A DNA stretch of 64,000 nucleotides from contig CANTUZ010000003.1 in the NCBI GenBank assembly GCA_947846985.1, positions 96,128,674 through 96,192,673 of the forward strand. The letters are read 5' to 3'. Numbering within the stretch: position 1 is the first letter of the stretch; every line of letters starts with the position of its first letter. A program made the position numbers and the translations under genes. Below are positions 61,001 to 64,000 of the stretch, piece by piece. The notes beneath the pieces were generated by a model, which did not search any database, was not told where the DNA came from, and saw only the letters and a program-made list of their open reading frames with translations. This DNA is from Fratercula arctica. Its lineage: Eukaryota; Chordata; Aves; Charadriiformes; Alcidae.

Positions 61001-64000
61001 ATGAAATTATTGAACTATATTTGCACGTTTGCAATTAGCTTTGATCACTGAGGGAAACAAAACCAGATTAATATTCTTAACTGCAGACTTGTGAATTTGT
61101 AGGAACCAATGCTCTAACAAAATCCCAATAACCCTTTTTAATAAAGGTTGAGAGGTGCAAGGCTTTGTTTTAAGGGCTAGTACCAAGATAAAGGTAACCC
61201 ATTCTGACTAAATTTTAAATTCCTAGTGGAGAGTGAAGAGGTTAATATTTTCACATTATCTTCCTTATTATTATCAAACGGAGGCAGAAGAAAATATTTT
61301 TTATTAATAAAACAATATATTCTGAGATTAATGACTCAGCTGAAAGCTCATAAAATTAGTTGCCGTATGAGGGATTAAATTTAATGAAGATTGCATGTGG
61401 TTTTGTTGTTTATAGTTATCTGGTTTACATTTTCTTTTCTTCTTTTATATTCCTTTGAAATAATGTCTTTGCAAGGTTCTGAGTTAAAAGCTGTTCTGCA
61501 CTCACTTTTGCTATCTTTTTCTATGAAGAGCTGACAGATGCCTTAATAAAGAATGGACAGCTGGTTTATAGACAAAGAGGCACAATCAATTTAGGCTACA
61601 GTTTAAAAGTACATAAAACAGCTGTAGCCTACTGATGAATTTTAATAGCTTTGCATCTTGTGCATCATACCATTCAAAACACCCATAATTAAATGTGCAT
61701 TTTGTTAATGAAATCTTCCCCTTGAATCATTAAATGGAGTAACTTGTACTTTTTCTGAAAACTTCTCCAGACATGTTTGGATAACTCTCTTGTTTTGGCT
61801 TGGATGGTTGTTTTTACATTGTGTTTTTAAAAAGTTATTTCAACTTTCAAAATATAATTATTCTGTATTGATTTTCCTGACATACAAAATGACTTATTTT
61901 CTCTTCTGTCACTGAATAGCAGTTGTTATCTGTTTTCCATTCTAGTGTTGCCTTTGATTTCCAGAGAAGCAGTAACTTTGTGAATCACAAAAAGGCAGTA
62001 TAGTCATTGAAATACACGGAGAACATACTGGGAAGAAGGGATGCTAAAAAACTTCATTTTGTGTTTGCACTAATATAAATGCGATGATATGAAATGGATA
62101 AGAATAACAAAATCTTTAAGCTAATCAAGCAGATTAGCTTGGATACTAAATTAAAAAGGATGTTTATGTTCTACACTGAAAGCTCTTCTGTAGTGAACTC
62201 AGATTCCAAAATTTCATATTACGTAAAGAATGAATGAGTCTGGCACCATCAGGGAGAAACACATATAGGCTATATCTCGACTGTATGTCACATGCATGAT
62301 TGCAGCAAAGGTAGAGGTAGACTAGTTGGCACTAGATAGCAATAACGCTTGTGATCTCATGGCCCTGATCTTTTGGCAGAGACAGTTCAGGTTGTCCCAG
62401 TACCTTGACTATTTCCTTAAAAGTTGAAAGAATTTATGTCCCTATCATAGGTGTCATTGCTAGACAGACTAAAGCATGTTCAAACAACCTAAAACTCCAT
62501 ATAGAAACAAATATAGAAGTGATCATCCTTCATCCATAATGTCCCAGCTGGGTGAAAAACTGGAAAGTAGCTGTGTTTGGACCAAATGTACTTCCTGACT
62601 GTAGCCATTTCTTAATCAACCTGCTGAGCTGGATTCCCACTACTCTTTCAGTGCCACCTGGAAAGTGTAGCAAGCGGTTTGCTTGCAGTCCTTAGCTATC
62701 CCTTTACTGTTTTTCCCCCAGTGTCTGTGTCCGTCTCTCCATGCTTTCCATATATTTTGTTTATACACATACATCCCCTCCTGCAGTGGTTTAGGACCCA
62801 CAACTACCCCTTCCCCTCTTCACAGAGACCAGGTTCTGGCACCGTAGTCTCTCATCTAGGGAGATCCAGCATTTGGGTCTTCACTTAGCTCAGTTGTGGC
62901 AGTCTGACAAGCATCTCAACAGAGTTTTGTTATATCTAACAATCAGAACTTTACAGTCCATTCAAGAAAAAAACAAACAAACAAACAAACTTCTAGTTTT
63001 TATACTGTTTATCTCCAGATAATGATACATTACTTTTGAAATTAATGAAATTAATTTATTTTAATTTGAAATTATGAAGAATGGGTGATTGTAACCATCT
63101 ACTATATGAAAAATGAAATTTCGTGACTTGACCACTGCTTGAAAGTGAAGAGGATAAGCATATCATTATGATTACAGTTTCTCATTAGCTGGGAAACTAA
63201 TGACCCCCAAATCATTAAAACTTCTCGCAAAAGCCACTCTGTCATCTTCAGTATTACCATAACTTCAATACTCTCTGCATTATCACCTATTTATGTGTGA
63301 TCACCTCTTCCAGCTAGCTAGAGTGAAAGATTTACATGATGGTTTTACCTCTGTTAGTGTTCCAGATAAGGTCAGGACTACACTTTGGAAATAAATCTCC
63401 AGTCATTCCTATGTATCATGCTTTGCTTTACATCAGTCTCAGAGCATGTAAATCCCATTTCTTTGAAGTGAAACTAAGCACAAGGGTCACCCTGAGAGCA
63501 CACAACTCCAGCCAACAGACATTCATTCCACATGGGTGAAATATTTTCAGAGAGAACCCCCATAAAATACACACACAGTATGGAAATCCAGTCTTCAGCA
63601 CCAACTCTTGTGCTTTACAGCTCTATTTCTGTTGTACCACATTGCATGCTAATGTCTATGTAAGTGAACTCAGCTCAAATCCAAACTATGGCCTGGGGCA
63701 TGGATGGTGAGCATATTGAGGAGTATGGATGGATTAGTGTGGATTCAAGGGGATGAGCTAAGTATGTATATAACTACATTTATTCAGTCAAAATCTGCCC
63801 CTACTTATCTCAGCATATAAGCATAACATTTTCTTTCTTAGGTTCTTCTGAGCTTTTCTTGATGGGAAAAGGAGAGCTATAATATCTTCATCCTTCCCAG
63901 GATGATATCTAAACAGCTTTATCCCCTGCAAATGTGAAAGTCCCCAAGAATATCCTTGCTGATACAGGACACCAACTGGTAATCACTACTTTAAAGACAG
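58071..64000. other. AT-rich stretch to the window end, simple repeats only
   Basis: No gene or transposon recognised. A T run lies at 59807-59820 and an (AAAC)n patch at 62967-62990. The segment around 61540-61740 is dense in TAAT/ATTA-type words without simple repetition and could be a conserved non-coding element, which cannot be shown from one sequence. Confidence 0.45.
62967..62990. repeat. (AAAC)n microsatellite
   Basis: About five tandem AAAC units after a short A run. Confidence 0.9.

Noticed and set aside
1..64000. CRISPR arrays, bacterial operons, rRNA or tRNA genes
   Set aside because: None seen. The repeat content and low coding density are those of a vertebrate (bird) nuclear genome.

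Overview
The window looks like non-coding DNA from a bird nuclear genome, either a long intron or an intergenic region. It is AT-rich and has no recognisable host coding gene. Interspersed repeats are dominated by 3' ends of CR1 LINEs, which carry the typical tail of short repeats related to ATTCTATG, and by LTRs of avian ERVL-like type. No mammalian SINEs or L1 were seen. The species cannot be named from sequence alone.

Layout. 1-14194: AT-rich single-copy DNA with one CR1 fragment (2789-3138). 14195-15297: a 1.1-kb ERVL-like solo LTR (+) flanked by GGGAT direct repeats. 16358-16787: CR1 (+). 25968-26330: a remnant of a related LTR on the minus strand. 28524-29293: a second type of solo LTR (-). 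29558-30620: a CR1 3' end followed by an older CR1 relic. 33463-33612: CR1 (-). 43408-45105: several eroded CR1 pieces. 46316-47294: an LTR-like element with 9-bp inverted ends and a 45-bp tandem array, followed by a possible second LTR fragment. 57705-58070: CR1 (+). Everything else is AT-rich DNA with simple repeats.

The outstanding feature is a compact endogenous retrovirus at 51566-54841 on the minus strand. It has two 458-460 bp LTRs that differ at about eight sites, a 6-bp target-site duplication (TGTTTT), a perfect tRNA-Lys3-type primer binding site, a splice donor, an uninterrupted 632-codon gag, a GGGAAAC frameshift site, the start of a dUTPase/pro frame, a polypurine tract, and no pol or env. 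This is a betaretrovirus-like (ERV-K-like) provirus reduced by internal deletion to a gag-only element. It keeps the cis elements for transcription, RNA processing and reverse transcription, but any mobilisation would need enzymes and envelope supplied by another virus.

Two stretches with good splice-site consensus and an open frame (28295-28361 and 38688-38814) are listed as weak candidate host exons. I recognise neither.
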